A stretch of DNA of 56,613 nucleotides from WTJD01 sp964225175 (GCA_964225175.1 CAXQNK010000020.1:1-56613), one strand, 5' to 3'. Positions 1 through 8,571 are shown, numbered from the stretch's first letter. Notes: generated from the letters alone by a model not told the origin. Made by a program: numbers and translations.

Positions 1-1
1 T

Positions 2-691
2 CTCGCCGCCGGTGCCGAAGTGATCGTGGCGGCGCGGCGCGCGCCCAACCATCCTGTTGAGATGGATTCGAGGCGTGCTCACTGTTGCGAATGCGATGTC
101 AGAGACCCCGAAGCAAGCCAGGCCCTGATCGATTTCGCGCTGGAGAAAACCGGTCGCCTCGATGTGCTGATCAACAACGCCGGGGGCAGTCCGGAGGTCG
201 CTGCCGCTTCGGCTTCGCCCCGCCTTACCCGCTCGGTCATCGACCTGAATCTCGTGGCACCGGCGGTGTTGTCACAACAGGCTCATCTGGCCATTGAACG
301 CACCACAGGAACGGGCTCGATCATTAACATCGCCAGCGTTTCGGCCACTCGCCCCTCACCCGGAACAGCGGCCTACGGCGCTGCAAAAGCGGGGCTGGTC
401 AACCTGACACGATCCCTCGCCCAGGAATGGGCTCCGGCCATTCGGGTGAACGTCATTATTGCCGGGCTGGCGCGCACGGAAAATTCGGAAGCACACTACG
501 GCGGCGCACAGGGCATCACGCGCATTGAACGCCGCATGCCCATGAAAAGAATGGCCACACCGAAAGACATCGGTAAAGCCTGTCTTTTTCTTGCTTCCGC
601 CGAGGCGGCCTACATCTCCGGCACGACACTTGAAGTACATGGCGGCGGCGAGCCACCAGCCTTTCTCAGCCTGCAGCGCGATGATGACTGA
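2..691 (+). CDS. SDR-family NAD(P)-dependent oxidoreductase, 5' end cut by window
   Basis: The reading frame is open from base 2, so the N-terminal cofactor motif (TGxxxGxG) lies before the window. Seen: NNAGG, a conserved serine in NIASVSA, the catalytic YGAAK (Tyr-x3-Lys), and the typical end ISGTTLEVHGGGE. These define a classical short-chain dehydrogenase/reductase, which oxidises or reduces a hydroxyl/keto pair with NAD(P)(H) in the cytoplasm. Substrate cannot be read from sequence; the neighbours suggest a hydroxysteroid or 3-hydroxyacyl-CoA intermediate (inference). The last codons overlap the start of the downstream thioesterase gene, so the two are probably cotranscribed. Confidence 0.85.
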   Translation, partial: LAAGAEVIVAARRAPNHPVEMDSRRAHCCECDVRDPEASQALIDFALEKTGRLDVLINNAGGSPEVAAASASPRLTRSVIDLNLVAPAVLSQQAHLAIERTTGTGSIINIASVSATRPSPGTAAYGAAKAGLVNLTRSLAQEWAPAIRVNVIIAGLARTENSEAHYGGAQGITRIERRMPMKRMATPKDIGKACLFLASAEAAYISGTTLEVHGGGEPPAFLSLQRDDD

Positions 692-1124
692 CTCAAGAAG
701 CACAATGCCGCCGCACTTCAAACCCGTCAAGGGACAGTCGATTTACAGCGAACACCTCGGGCCGATCCATGTTCCGGACAAGGCGCATCGGGACAAGGAC
801 TTTTTCCAGTTCGGCATCACGCTGGAAGAACGCCACACGGGCGGACGGGGACGCGGCCATGGTGGCGTCACCATGACATTTCTTGATGAGGCCATGGGCC
901 GTGCGGCATCGGAAACCTGCCAGCGCATGTGCGTGACGCTATCGATGACCACGCATTTTCTTGCCGCCACCCACATCGGGGATTTCATCTGTGCATCCGT
1001 GAAAGTTCGACGACGCGGGCAGAATATTGTTTTCGTCGATGCGCAACTGCACGCGGGTGAGCGGCTTTTGGCCACCGCGAGCGGCACCTGGAAAAACACG
1101 CGGCAACCCATACCCGGGCGTTGA
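681..1124 (+). CDS. PaaI-type hotdog-fold acyl-CoA thioesterase
   Basis: A protein of about 147 residues with the hotdog thioesterase pattern: GRGHGGVTMTFLDEAMG is the HGG-x-hhxhhD core of PaaI-like enzymes, followed by the long central helix and the strand SMTTHFLAAT. Such enzymes hydrolyse acyl-CoA thioesters in the cytoplasm, often to release trapped CoA during catabolism. The ATG at 681 (or 684) overlaps the end of the upstream SDR, and the same frame stays open upstream to 591 inside that SDR; I prefer the overlap start. The CoA substrate is unknown. The gene runs tail-to-tail with the minus-strand SDR. Confidence 0.8.
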   Translation: MMTDSRSTMPPHFKPVKGQSIYSEHLGPIHVPDKAHRDKDFFQFGITLEERHTGGRGRGHGGVTMTFLDEAMGRAASETCQRMCVTLSMTTHFLAATHIGDFICASVKVRRRGQNIVFVDAQLHAGERLLATASGTWKNTRQPIPGR

Positions 1125-1139
1125 TCCGGGATCCCGGGT
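1112..1139. repeat. Inverted repeat between convergent genes, possible terminator stem
   Basis: ACCCGGG at 1112-1118 pairs with CCCGGGT at 1133-1139, and CCGGGATCCCGG at 1126-1137 is itself palindromic. It spans the stop codon of the thioesterase gene and touches the stop of the opposing SDR. There is no T-run, so a rho-independent terminator is only a guess. Confidence 0.35.
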
Positions 1140-1921
1140 TACTTGAGTGAAGCGGGAACGTACAGCTCCGCCAACTTCCCTCCATCGACGGGCAATTCAA
1201 TACCCGTAATAAAGCTGGCCTCGTCACTGGCAAGGAACGCGATGGCGGCGGCCACCTCTTCCGGTCGCCCGCTTCTCTGCATCGGGATGGCCGCCTCCAG
1301 GCGTTCAATCACCTCGGAACGACCACCTGCCGCCGCAAGCATGGCGGGAGTCACGATAGAACCGGGCACGACCGTATTCACGCGCACATTGTGTCCAGCG
1401 GCTTCCATTGCGGCACATTGCGAGAACTGATTCATTGCGGCCTTTGCCGCGGAATATCCCGAGACACCCCGTGCCGCCCTGCTGCCACACGATGAAGACA
1501 CGTTGACAATCGACCCTGAGCCCTGCGGACACATCACAGACAGAGCGGCCCGAGTGCCCACGAAGGTGGCGTCAACGGTCACGCTGAAATTTCGCCGCCA
1601 GGTTTCCACATCCGTATCACCAATGTTCCCGTGGCGCGTTACCGCAGCATTATTCACCAGGACGTCGAGGCGATCATGCTGCTGCGCAGTGTCACGCACC
1701 AGCCGCTCGAACGCGTCAAGGTCCGCCAGGTCAAGCACCGAGAATGCCGCAGAGCCTCCGGCACGGGAAATTTCCGCCACGGCCGCACGCAGGGGCTCCT
1801 CGCGACGCGCACAAATCACCACGTGTGCACCTTCACAGGCAAGCGCAGTGGCCGTAGCCAGCCCAATGCCGGAACTTGCGCCCGTTACGACTGCAACCCG
1901 GCCCTCAAATCGTCGTGTCAT
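1139..1921 (-). CDS. SDR-family NAD(P)-dependent oxidoreductase
   Basis: About 260 residues. Seen: TGASSGIG cofactor loop near residue 14, NNAA, NVSSSCGS, catalytic YSAAK, and a C-terminal FITGIELPVDGG. Arg after the second Rossmann strand (ICARREE) suggests NADP(H) preference (inference from family rules). I start at the ATG at 1921, giving MTRRFEGRVAVVTG; it overlaps the end of the upstream flavoprotein gene by 17 bases, which implies translational coupling. An in-frame start at 1978 would add 19 residues with no SDR character. Likely a hydroxysteroid or hydroxyacyl-CoA dehydrogenase given the KstD-like neighbour. Confidence 0.85.
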   Translation of the reverse strand: MTRRFEGRVAVVTGASSGIGLATATALACEGAHVVICARREEPLRAAVAEISRAGGSAAFSVLDLADLDAFERLVRDTAQQHDRLDVLVNNAAVTRHGNIGDTDVETWRRNFSVTVDATFVGTRAALSVMCPQGSGSIVNVSSSCGSRAARGVSGYSAAKAAMNQFSQCAAMEAAGHNVRVNTVVPGSIVTPAMLAAAGGRSEVIERLEAAIPMQRSGRPEEVAAAIAFLASDEASFITGIELPVDGGKLAELYVPASLK

Positions 1922-3614
1922 GTTCAGCTGCTCCCGTCTCAACCACGCCCAGCGCATGCCGTGCCGCCACCCAGGCAAATGTCATCGCCGGCCCCAATGT
2001 CGCCCCGGCCCCGAGATAACGACGCCCCATAACGGACGCCGCCACGTTGCCCGTTGCATACAAGGCCGTAATCGCCTGCCCATCAGTGCGCATGACCTGC
2101 GCGTGCTCGTTGGTCAGCAGTCCGCCCTTGGTACCGATGTCGCCCGGGTGAATGGGCAGAGCATAGAAAGGCGGCTTGCCTATGGGGGCAATACAGGGAT
2201 TGGGCGTGTTCTTGGCATCGCCGTAATAACCGTCATAAAAACTCTGCCCTCGACCGAAATCTTCATCCACGCCACTGCGCGCAAAACGGTTGTTGCGTTC
2301 TATGGTCATGGCCAGGCCTTCAGGGTCAATGCCTGTTTGCTCGGCCAGGGCCTGAACGGATTCGGCCTTGACCATGATGGCGCGCAGCTTGCGTGGAATG
2401 GCCCGATCGGGCATCGCCCAACCTGGGCCCATCGGACCGAACGGATATTTGTGCCGGAACCGTGAATCAAAGACGACCCAGGAGGGGACCGAGCGCGCCT
2501 CGTACATGGCGTATCCAGACTCCAGGTAGGGCAAGGCCTCGTTGGCAAAGCGCCGGCCCTGTGTGTTGACGATGACCAGCCCGGGAAGCGAACGCTCCGC
2601 AAACAATCCCTGCGGGCGCGGCCAACCCGGCACGTGGATGACCGGAATCCACCAGGCGTGCTCCATTAGGTCAACCGCCGCGTCGAGCTCCAGGGCGGCC
2701 TCCAGGGCATCGCCGGTGTTGTTCTCCTGGGAAACACTCCAATCCACCTGCGTGGGAGCAGGCAGGAATTTTTCGCGCAATGCGCGATTGTGTTCGAAAC
2801 CGCCCGCTGCAAGAATGGTCGCACGACGCGCTCGCACCAGAACCTTTTTACCATCGCGCTCCACCCAGGCACCCGTGACCCGCCCACCCTGTTGCGTCAG
2901 GGCCACCATCGGCGCATTCAACCAGAGCGTGCCACCGTTTTCACGGAAAGACAGGTAGAGGCTACCCACCAGGGCATGGCCTTGCGTCAGGCGTCGCGCC
3001 AACTTGCCCCGTAAACGCCCCGGGATATCCATATAGTAAGCCAGCAGCACCTTGAGCAAGGTCAGGTGCCAGCCGCGCTGCTGGGTCAGGAATTTACGCG
3101 CTTCCTTGAAGGTCAGTGAATAACGCCCCTGAACCAATGACCCGGCGGGCTGGGGCCGCATCCGATATAGATCCTGGCCCAGCTTGCCGCCCCAGAATGA
3201 TTTTGGAGCCTGTGTGCGATACCCACGGCGTGCACCGCTCGTTTCCGGATAATAGTCAGGATAGGGATAGGCCTCGTAGCGAAGGCGGGAGTGTCTCTGC
3301 AGAAAGTCCAGCATCTCCGGTGCCGCTTTGATAAACGCGCGAATTCGTCCCTCCGAGACTTCTTCGCCGATCATGGTGCGCATGTAACGGAATGCGTCTT
3401 CAGCGGAATCTTCTGCGCCGACGCGTCGTGCGTTATCGCTGTTGGGTATCCAGATGCCTCCGCCCGACATGGCAGAAGTGCCTCCGAACACGTCACTTTT
3501 TTCCACCACGAGAACGCGCGCACCGTGATGTGTCGCCGTAACGCCGCCAGCGAGTGCCCCGGCTCCCGAGCCCACAATCAGGACGTCTGTTTCGACTGAT
3601 GCGTGTTCGCTCAA
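1905..3614 (-). CDS. 3-ketosteroid-delta1-dehydrogenase (KstD)-like FAD flavoprotein
   Basis: About 569 residues, the usual length of KstD. Seen: N-terminal FAD-binding GSGAGALAGG, then FGGTSAMSGGGIWIPN, a PYPDYYPE segment, AAGGFEHN, PPFYALPIHPGDIGTKGG and a C-terminal GATLGPAMTFAWVAARHA. These are the hallmarks of 3-oxosteroid 1-dehydrogenases within the fumarate-reductase/succinate-dehydrogenase flavoprotein superfamily. The enzyme would introduce a C1-C2 double bond into ring A of a 3-oxosteroid. I choose the TTG at 3614 (MSEHASVETDVLIVG) because GGAGAGG lies just before it; the longer frame to 3671 overlaps the upstream gene. A related 3-oxo-4-dehydrogenase role cannot be excluded. Confidence 0.85.
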   Translation of the reverse strand: MSEHASVETDVLIVGSGAGALAGGVTATHHGARVLVVEKSDVFGGTSAMSGGGIWIPNSDNARRVGAEDSAEDAFRYMRTMIGEEVSEGRIRAFIKAAPEMLDFLQRHSRLRYEAYPYPDYYPETSGARRGYRTQAPKSFWGGKLGQDLYRMRPQPAGSLVQGRYSLTFKEARKFLTQQRGWHLTLLKVLLAYYMDIPGRLRGKLARRLTQGHALVGSLYLSFRENGGTLWLNAPMVALTQQGGRVTGAWVERDGKKVLVRARRATILAAGGFEHNRALREKFLPAPTQVDWSVSQENNTGDALEAALELDAAVDLMEHAWWIPVIHVPGWPRPQGLFAERSLPGLVIVNTQGRRFANEALPYLESGYAMYEARSVPSWVVFDSRFRHKYPFGPMGPGWAMPDRAIPRKLRAIMVKAESVQALAEQTGIDPEGLAMTIERNNRFARSGVDEDFGRGQSFYDGYYGDAKNTPNPCIAPIGKPPFYALPIHPGDIGTKGGLLTNEHAQVMRTDGQAITALYATGNVAASVMGRRYLGAGATLGPAMTFAWVAARHALGVVETGAAEHDTTI

Positions 3615-3631
3615 TGAGACGCCTCTCCTGG

Positions 3632-4753
3632 CTAGGTTTCCAGGCCGGCAACCAGCAGATCGCCGACCCACTGCTCCAGTTTATCGGGTGTTTCGTGGTA
3701 GCGCTCGCACTGCTTTGCCCAAAGGAAGTAGCGATGGATAGGAAATTCGAGGTCCTGGCCAATACCTCCGTGCAAATGGAGAAAAGTGTGCCCGGCATGA
3801 TGCCCGGCGACACCCGCCCAGTACTTGGCGACCGCAGCCGAAAGACCCACATCGGCTGCGTGCTCGATGTCATCCAGGGCGCGCCAATACGCACTTCTCA
3901 GGCATTCAATTTCCATGTAGGCATCCGCTGCGCGCTGGGAGACAGCCTGGAAACTGCCCAGCGCTCGTCCGAACTGCTTTCGCTCCGAAACATAGGATGC
4001 GGTACGACTTAAGCCTTCATCAAGCACACCCGTCTGCATGGCGGCAAGACCAATCCAGGCCCGATGACGTTGCATCAGCATCAGGCCCTCAGCTGATTCG
4101 CCGTGCGCAACCAGGCACTCACGAGACACGTGAACGTCCTCGAATTCAACGTATCCAGCCGGCTCGTCGTTAATGGCTCGCTGCTCAATAACCGAGACAC
4201 CGGGGGCCTGGCGTTCCTGGTAGAGGAGGAAAGCCGAGCCTTCCTCGTCATGCAGCGACACGAGCAGTCCATCGGCTTGCGCACAATAAGGTGAAAAGCC
4301 ACTGCTGCCATTCAGAACCCAGCCGCCCCCGGCCGGATCGATACGCAGCGGTGAGCGTTCCTGGAGACCACGATAGGGCCGGACCGGCGCGAGGACCGAT
4401 CGGCCATGAGCCACGTCTGGCAAGATCGATTCACACAATGCGGCATTTTCACTTTCGGCCAAGGTCATTGCGCACTCAACCAAGTTGGAAAGCAATGGCG
4501 CTGGCGCCGTCGCCCGGCCTTGCTGCTCCAGCACCAGGCACAATTCAACCAGACCCATGCCCATGCCGCCCAAGCCCTCGGGAATGGCCAGGGCCAACAT
4601 GCCAGTCTCCGCCAATTGCGACCACAAGGGCTGATGACAGTCAGCCGATGAGCGCGCCAGTTCCTTGAGCGCATCGTCGTTACACATCTCGGTGAACACG
4701 CGCTCCACGGCCTCGCGAATGGCCAGCTGATCTTCGTTAAAACTGAAATCCAA
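3632..4753 (-). CDS. Acyl-CoA dehydrogenase, ChsE1/FadE28-like partner subunit
   Basis: 373 residues with an acyl-CoA dehydrogenase layout: N-terminal helical domain, middle beta domain (GFSPYCAQADGLLVS) and C-terminal helices (RKQFGRALGSFQAV, HLHGGIGQDLEFPIHRYF). The canonical nucleotide-binding TES/TEP motif of the middle domain is degenerate here. It lies 15 bases after a full-length acyl-CoA dehydrogenase gene. In actinobacterial steroid catabolism such adjacent pairs form alpha2beta2 heterotetramers in which one subunit is degenerate (ChsE1-ChsE2, family knowledge). Start is a TTG at 4753 with AAGGA nine bases upstream. Proposed role: dehydrogenation of a steroid side-chain acyl-CoA. Confidence 0.8.
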   Translation of the reverse strand: MDFSFNEDQLAIREAVERVFTEMCNDDALKELARSSADCHQPLWSQLAETGMLALAIPEGLGGMGMGLVELCLVLEQQGRATAPAPLLSNLVECAMTLAESENAALCESILPDVAHGRSVLAPVRPYRGLQERSPLRIDPAGGGWVLNGSSGFSPYCAQADGLLVSLHDEEGSAFLLYQERQAPGVSVIEQRAINDEPAGYVEFEDVHVSRECLVAHGESAEGLMLMQRHRAWIGLAAMQTGVLDEGLSRTASYVSERKQFGRALGSFQAVSQRAADAYMEIECLRSAYWRALDDIEHAADVGLSAAVAKYWAGVAGHHAGHTFLHLHGGIGQDLEFPIHRYFLWAKQCERYHETPDKLEQWVGDLLVAGLET

Positions 4754-4768
4754 CGTCCCGTTCCTTGT

Positions 4769-5944
4769 TCAGGCGATCGTGTTGGGCATGCCGAGGCCGA
4801 AGTTGGCCACCATGCAGCGCATGACTTCGAGCACGCCGCCACCCACCGTGGAAATCTGGCCATTACGGTAATCTCGCTCGAGGTCTCCGTCGAAAATCGC
4901 TTTCGGACCACCAAATTTCACCAGCGAGTCCTCGCCCACAAGTTCAAGGCATTCGCGCAATATCTCGATCAGGCTGAGCACATTTTTGACTTTGGCTCCG
5001 GACGCCAAGGCCACGTCGAGCCGGCCTTGCTCGATTTGCGAAGCCATTCGAAGGTTGAGAATTTCAAGCGCTTCGAGCCGGCAATGCAAGGCACCAATTT
5101 TGGCGCGCACCAGTGGCTCGGCCAGCGGGCCCGATCCTTCCCTGCTTTGGCTGGCAAGCGCGGCGACCACCCTCTCGAACTGTTTTTTGCCAATAACCGT
5201 CATCGCCGCGAGCGCGACGCGCTCGTGGTTAAGCTGTGACGTGATCAATTTCCATCCGCCATCGACCTTGCCAATGACCCGATCCAGCGGCACGCGCACA
5301 TTCTCGTAGTAGGTCACGCTGGTCTCGATGTCTGCGACCGTATGGATCGGCGCAAACGAGTAGCCCGGATCTTGCGCATCAACAATGAACATGGTGATGC
5401 CGTCGGACTGTCTGCGCGCGCCTTCGGAGGTTCGTGCAGCCAACCAGATGTAGTCGCAGTCCTGGCCGGAACTGGTGTAGACCTTGGTGCCGTTGATGAC
5501 GAACTCGTCGCGCTCGCGCACTGCCGGTGTGCTCAACGAGCCGAGGTCAGTTCCAGAGGCGGGCTCCGTATAGCCCACCGCAAAAATGCATTGCCCGGAC
5601 GCAATTCGGGGCAAGAAAAACTGTTGCTGTTCCTCGGTCCCGAATTTCATGATCGCAGGCCCGATGGTATTGATGGTGACCAAGGGAAAAGGCGCGTGCG
5701 CAGACCATGCTTCTTCGAACAATATCAGCTGCTCGGTGGCCGTGTAATTCCTGCCGCCAAACTTTTCCGGCCACCCCAACGTCAGGATTCCATCGCTGCC
5801 CAATTGCTCGATAAGTGCCCTGAATTCCGGCCCGCCTTCCCTACCGATGACTCGCCGGACCACGTCCGGGGTCATCAGCTTTTGAAAGTAGGCCCGCAGT
5901 TCATTGCGCAGTTCGATTTGTTCTTTGCTGTACCGCGTCCGCAC
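4769..5944 (-). CDS. Acyl-CoA dehydrogenase, ChsE2/FadE29-like catalytic subunit
   Basis: 391 residues, close to mycobacterial FadE29. Seen: PEKFGGRNYTATEQ, the FAD/substrate motif GYTEPASGTDLGSL, INGTKVYTSSGQDCDYIWLA, and LNHERVALAA with a glutamate at residue 241. A helix-G glutamate is the catalytic base in the isovaleryl/long-chain type and in FadE29 (family knowledge; Glu241 is the residue I recall there). The C-terminus carries RDYRNGQISTVGGGVLEVMR. Start is GTG at 5944; an upstream ATG is out of frame. It is first in a minus-strand operon with the partner subunit, the KstD-like enzyme and an SDR, and diverges from the ChsH2-like gene. Confidence 0.85.
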   Translation of the reverse strand: MRTRYSKEQIELRNELRAYFQKLMTPDVVRRVIGREGGPEFRALIEQLGSDGILTLGWPEKFGGRNYTATEQLILFEEAWSAHAPFPLVTINTIGPAIMKFGTEEQQQFFLPRIASGQCIFAVGYTEPASGTDLGSLSTPAVRERDEFVINGTKVYTSSGQDCDYIWLAARTSEGARRQSDGITMFIVDAQDPGYSFAPIHTVADIETSVTYYENVRVPLDRVIGKVDGGWKLITSQLNHERVALAAMTVIGKKQFERVVAALASQSREGSGPLAEPLVRAKIGALHCRLEALEILNLRMASQIEQGRLDVALASGAKVKNVLSLIEILRECLELVGEDSLVKFGGPKAIFDGDLERDYRNGQISTVGGGVLEVMRCMVANFGLGMPNTIA

Positions 5945-5962
5945 GCTTCATGTACCTTTTCA

Positions 5963-6010
5963 TTGACGGTTTTGACGGTTTTTGCAATGATAATGCATAA
6001 TTCATTGCAA
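5963..6010. promoter_or_regulatory. Divergent promoter with 29-bp palindrome; shared element
   Basis: The 122-base gap between divergent operons contains TTGACG (5972-5977), an 18-base spacer and CATAAT (5996-6001), a plausible sigma-70 promoter for the plus-strand operon. Overlapping it is a perfect inverted repeat TTGCAATGA-N11-TCATTGCAA (5982-6010), a likely operator. A doubled CGGTTTT and the core ATGATAATGCATAA recur in similar order before the TonB receptor gene. Confidence 0.6.
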
Positions 6011-6066
6011 GTACATCCGCTGATCGTGCAATTGCAGCATGCCAAGGGAATCGGAGCGCCGGGGCC

Positions 6067-6999
6067 ATGCCAGGAAACGAGCCAAAAATAGACGCACTGC
6101 GGGCGGAATACCTCCAGCGCCGCGTCGGGCCCTACATCGCCTGGAATCCAGTCAGTCGCACCCAGGTCTGGCAATGGTGCAGCGCCATGGGCGATCAGAA
6201 CCCCTTGTACCTCGAAGATGCGCAAGTCATCGCTCCGCCCACCATGCTGCAGATGTGGACCTTCAGGGATGTGCATGGCAAATATGCTCCGGGCTCCACG
6301 GACAAGGACACCTACGAAGTCCTAGGCCGCCTCGCGAATATGGGATTCAAGGGCACTGTCGCGGTCAGTTATGACCAGACCTATCACGCCTACCTTGGCG
6401 AAGGCGACAGGGTGTACAGTTACTCGACCATCATCGAGCTCTCAGAACTGAAATCGACCGGGCTGGGAGATGGGCATTTCGTAACCGAGCTCGCGGAGTA
6501 CTTCATTGGCGAAGATCATCTCATCGGCGAGGCGCGCATCACTTACTTCAAGTACCGCGTGCCCGAACGCATGGCTGAGACGCCCCCGGAGGTCACCCGG
6601 CCCAAACGCATCGCGCCTGTCGAGAATCACGACTCGAGGCACTTCTGGGCCGGTTTGCGGGACGGGCTGCTGCTGATCCAGGAGTGCAGCGACTGTGGCC
6701 AGCGGCGGCACCCGCCCCAACCCATGTGCGAAACATGCCAGAGCCTCGAGTGGACAACCATTGAATCAGCGGGCCTCGGGACAATCTACAGTTATACCGT
6801 ATTGCATTACCCCGAGATTCCACCTTTTGATTATCCGAACGCAATCGTTCTCGTTGAACTCGATGAAGGCGTTCGCATCGTTTCGCAGCTCCGGGGCTCG
6901 GAACCTGAGACCATCCAGATCGGCCAACGGGTCCAGGCGAGCATAGAATCTGTTCAGGATCAGCTCAGCCTGCCCATTTTTGAGGTCATTGCTCCGTGA
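6067..6999 (+). CDS. MaoC-DUF35 fusion, ChsH2-like hydratase/aldolase subunit
   Basis: 310 residues in two parts. Residues 1 to about 165 are a MaoC-like hotdog domain without an obvious D-x4-H catalytic pair. Residues about 185-310 are DUF35: a zinc ribbon with Cys207, Cys210, Cys221 and Cys224 (CSDCG and CETC), then an OB fold (GTIYSYTVLHYPEI). This is the domain order of mycobacterial ChsH2, whose MaoC part pairs with ChsH1 for hydration of the 17(20)-ene acyl-CoA, and whose DUF35 part pairs with Ltp2 for retro-aldol cleavage. The next two genes are exactly those partners, and stop and start overlap as GTGA at 6996. Confidence 0.85.
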   Translation: MPGNEPKIDALRAEYLQRRVGPYIAWNPVSRTQVWQWCSAMGDQNPLYLEDAQVIAPPTMLQMWTFRDVHGKYAPGSTDKDTYEVLGRLANMGFKGTVAVSYDQTYHAYLGEGDRVYSYSTIIELSELKSTGLGDGHFVTELAEYFIGEDHLIGEARITYFKYRVPERMAETPPEVTRPKRIAPVENHDSRHFWAGLRDGLLLIQECSDCGQRRHPPQPMCETCQSLEWTTIESAGLGTIYSYTVLHYPEIPPFDYPNAIVLVELDEGVRIVSQLRGSEPETIQIGQRVQASIESVQDQLSLPIFEVIAP

Positions 7000-7406
7000 G
7001 CAAGGTCCAAACAGGTGATCGATTGCCGGAACTCGAGATTCCGGTGACCACCGCACAGATCGTTTCGGGCGCGATCGCATCGCAGGATTTCGAGGATGTG
7101 CACCACGATACTGCGGCCGCGAAACGCGCCGGCACGCCAGATATCTTCATGAATATACTGACCACCAATGGACTGGTCGGCCGATACCTGACCGACTGGG
7201 CCGGTCCACGGGCACGCATTCGCCGCATCCGGTTGAAGCTGGGTGTGCCCAACTTTCCAGGCGACCTCATGACCTTCACCGGCAAGGTTATCTCGCTCGA
7301 TGATGGCCTGGCAGAAATCGAATTCAGGGGTAAAAACAGTCTCGGAAGCCACGTCACGGGCGTCGCCATCATCGCACTGGAAGGGGAAACCGGCAATGCT
7401 GCGTGA
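6996..7406 (+). CDS. MaoC-like enoyl-CoA hydratase, ChsH1-like
   Basis: 136 residues, a single hotdog domain. The (R)-hydratase active-site pattern is visible as D31-x4-H36 in SQDFEDVHHD, followed by the overhang/CoA-binding segment GTPDIFMNILTTNGL. In the ChsH1-ChsH2 heterodimer the small subunit carries the catalytic Asp-His pair, which fits the apparent lack of it in the fusion partner just upstream. Likely reaction: addition of water across the side-chain double bond of a steroid C22-CoA ester. Starts with GTG overlapping the upstream stop; its own end overlaps the next gene by 11 bases. Confidence 0.85.
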   Translation: MSKVQTGDRLPELEIPVTTAQIVSGAIASQDFEDVHHDTAAAKRAGTPDIFMNILTTNGLVGRYLTDWAGPRARIRRIRLKLGVPNFPGDLMTFTGKVISLDDGLAEIEFRGKNSLGSHVTGVAIIALEGETGNAA

Positions 7407-8571
7407 TTTACCCATCGCAATTGTTGGCATCGGCGCCACCGAGTTCTCAAAAAACTCAGGCCGTAGCGAGATGCGACTGGCCTGTGAGGCCGCGCTGGCG
7501 GCAGTCCGGGACGCTGGCATTTCAGGTGCCGATGTCGATGGCATGGCCACGCTCTCGATGGACAACAACTGGGAAATCGAGGTGCACCGCCAGCTTGGTG
7601 GCCGTGAACTGAAGTTTTTCTCCCGCACTCAATTTGGCGGCGGCGGCGCGATCGGACCCTTTGCCCATGCCTGCAGCGCCATCCGCTCAGGCCAGTGTGA
7701 AACCGTGATCATCTACCGGGCAATGAATGAGCGCTCGGGATTGCGCTTCGGGGGCGGCGAGATCATGAGCATGAATGCACTGAATCCCGACATGATTCAT
7801 TTCAGCCACTATTTCCCCAGTGGTTTCATGACCCCGGCGGGCTGGATCGCTATGGCCGCGCGCCGTTATATGCATGAATTTGGGGCGTCTTCCGAGGATT
7901 TTGGACGGGTCGCGGTGTCTTTCAGGGACTTTGCCGCCACTAACCCGGAGGCTTTTTTCTACCAGCGCCCCATCACGCTCGAGGATCACCAGTCCTCGCG
8001 CATGATTGCCGACCCCCTGCGTCTTTACGATTGCTGCCAGGAGAGTGACGGGGCCGTTGCCTTCGTCCTGACGCACATGGACCGGGCCCGGGACCTGCCC
8101 GCAAGGCCGGTAATTATTGCCGCTGCACGCCAATGCGCACTGCCCAATTCGCGACAGGTGACGCCGTTCTACGGAGACTCCATTTCAAGTTTCCCCGAAT
8201 TCGACGCGCTGTCCGGCGAACTCTTCAGGGCAGCGGGCCTGGAGCCTGGCAACATCGATTTTGCATGTCTCTACGATCACTTTACGCCCGCCATTCTCCC
8301 GCAATTGGAATCTTTCGGTTTCTGCCAGCGAGGTGAAGCCAAGGACTTCATCCGCGAGGGCCACATCTCGAGGGGCGGCAGCCTGCCGGTGAATCCGCAC
8401 GGCGGGCAAATAGGCGAAGCCTACGTGCATGGGCTGAATGGTATCGCCGAAGCCGTCCGGCAACTGCGCGGCACGGCAGTGAATTCCGTGGGCACACCTT
8501 CACATGCATTGGTGACTGCCGGGCCGGGGGTACCCACCGGGGCCGCCATTCTGAGCCGCGCAAGCGCCTAG
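7396..8571 (+). CDS. Thiolase-fold side-chain aldolase, Ltp2-like
   Basis: 391 residues, thiolase superfamily (SCP2-thiolase branch). The region where thiolases carry the nucleophilic cysteine reads TQFGGGGAIGPFAHA, with no cysteine; NPHGGQIGEAYVHG is the conserved HGG loop; the C-terminal CxG motif is replaced by VTAGPGVPTGAAI. Loss of both cysteines is expected for Ltp2-type aldolases, which with the DUF35 domain of ChsH2 cleave a 17-hydroxy-C22-CoA steroid to a 17-ketosteroid and propionyl-CoA. ATG at 7396 is chosen because MLRDLPIAIVGIG starts the fold; the frame upstream overlaps the ChsH1-like gene. The stop shares a CTAG with the opposing gene. Confidence 0.85.
   Translation: MLRDLPIAIVGIGATEFSKNSGRSEMRLACEAALAAVRDAGISGADVDGMATLSMDNNWEIEVHRQLGGRELKFFSRTQFGGGGAIGPFAHACSAIRSGQCETVIIYRAMNERSGLRFGGGEIMSMNALNPDMIHFSHYFPSGFMTPAGWIAMAARRYMHEFGASSEDFGRVAVSFRDFAATNPEAFFYQRPITLEDHQSSRMIADPLRLYDCCQESDGAVAFVLTHMDRARDLPARPVIIAAARQCALPNSRQVTPFYGDSISSFPEFDALSGELFRAAGLEPGNIDFACLYDHFTPAILPQLESFGFCQRGEAKDFIREGHISRGGSLPVNPHGGQIGEAYVHGLNGIAEAVRQLRGTAVNSVGTPSHALVTAGPGVPTGAAILSRASA

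Noticed and set aside
1503..2465. 320-residue open frame on the plus strand
   Set aside because: It lies antisense across two well-supported minus-strand genes (SDR and KstD-like), has low-complexity Arg/Ser/Pro composition and no recognisable motif.
5342..6091. 249-residue open frame on the plus strand across the divergent promoter
   Set aside because: It covers most of the catalytic acyl-CoA dehydrogenase gene in antisense and would place coding sequence over the promoter dyad.
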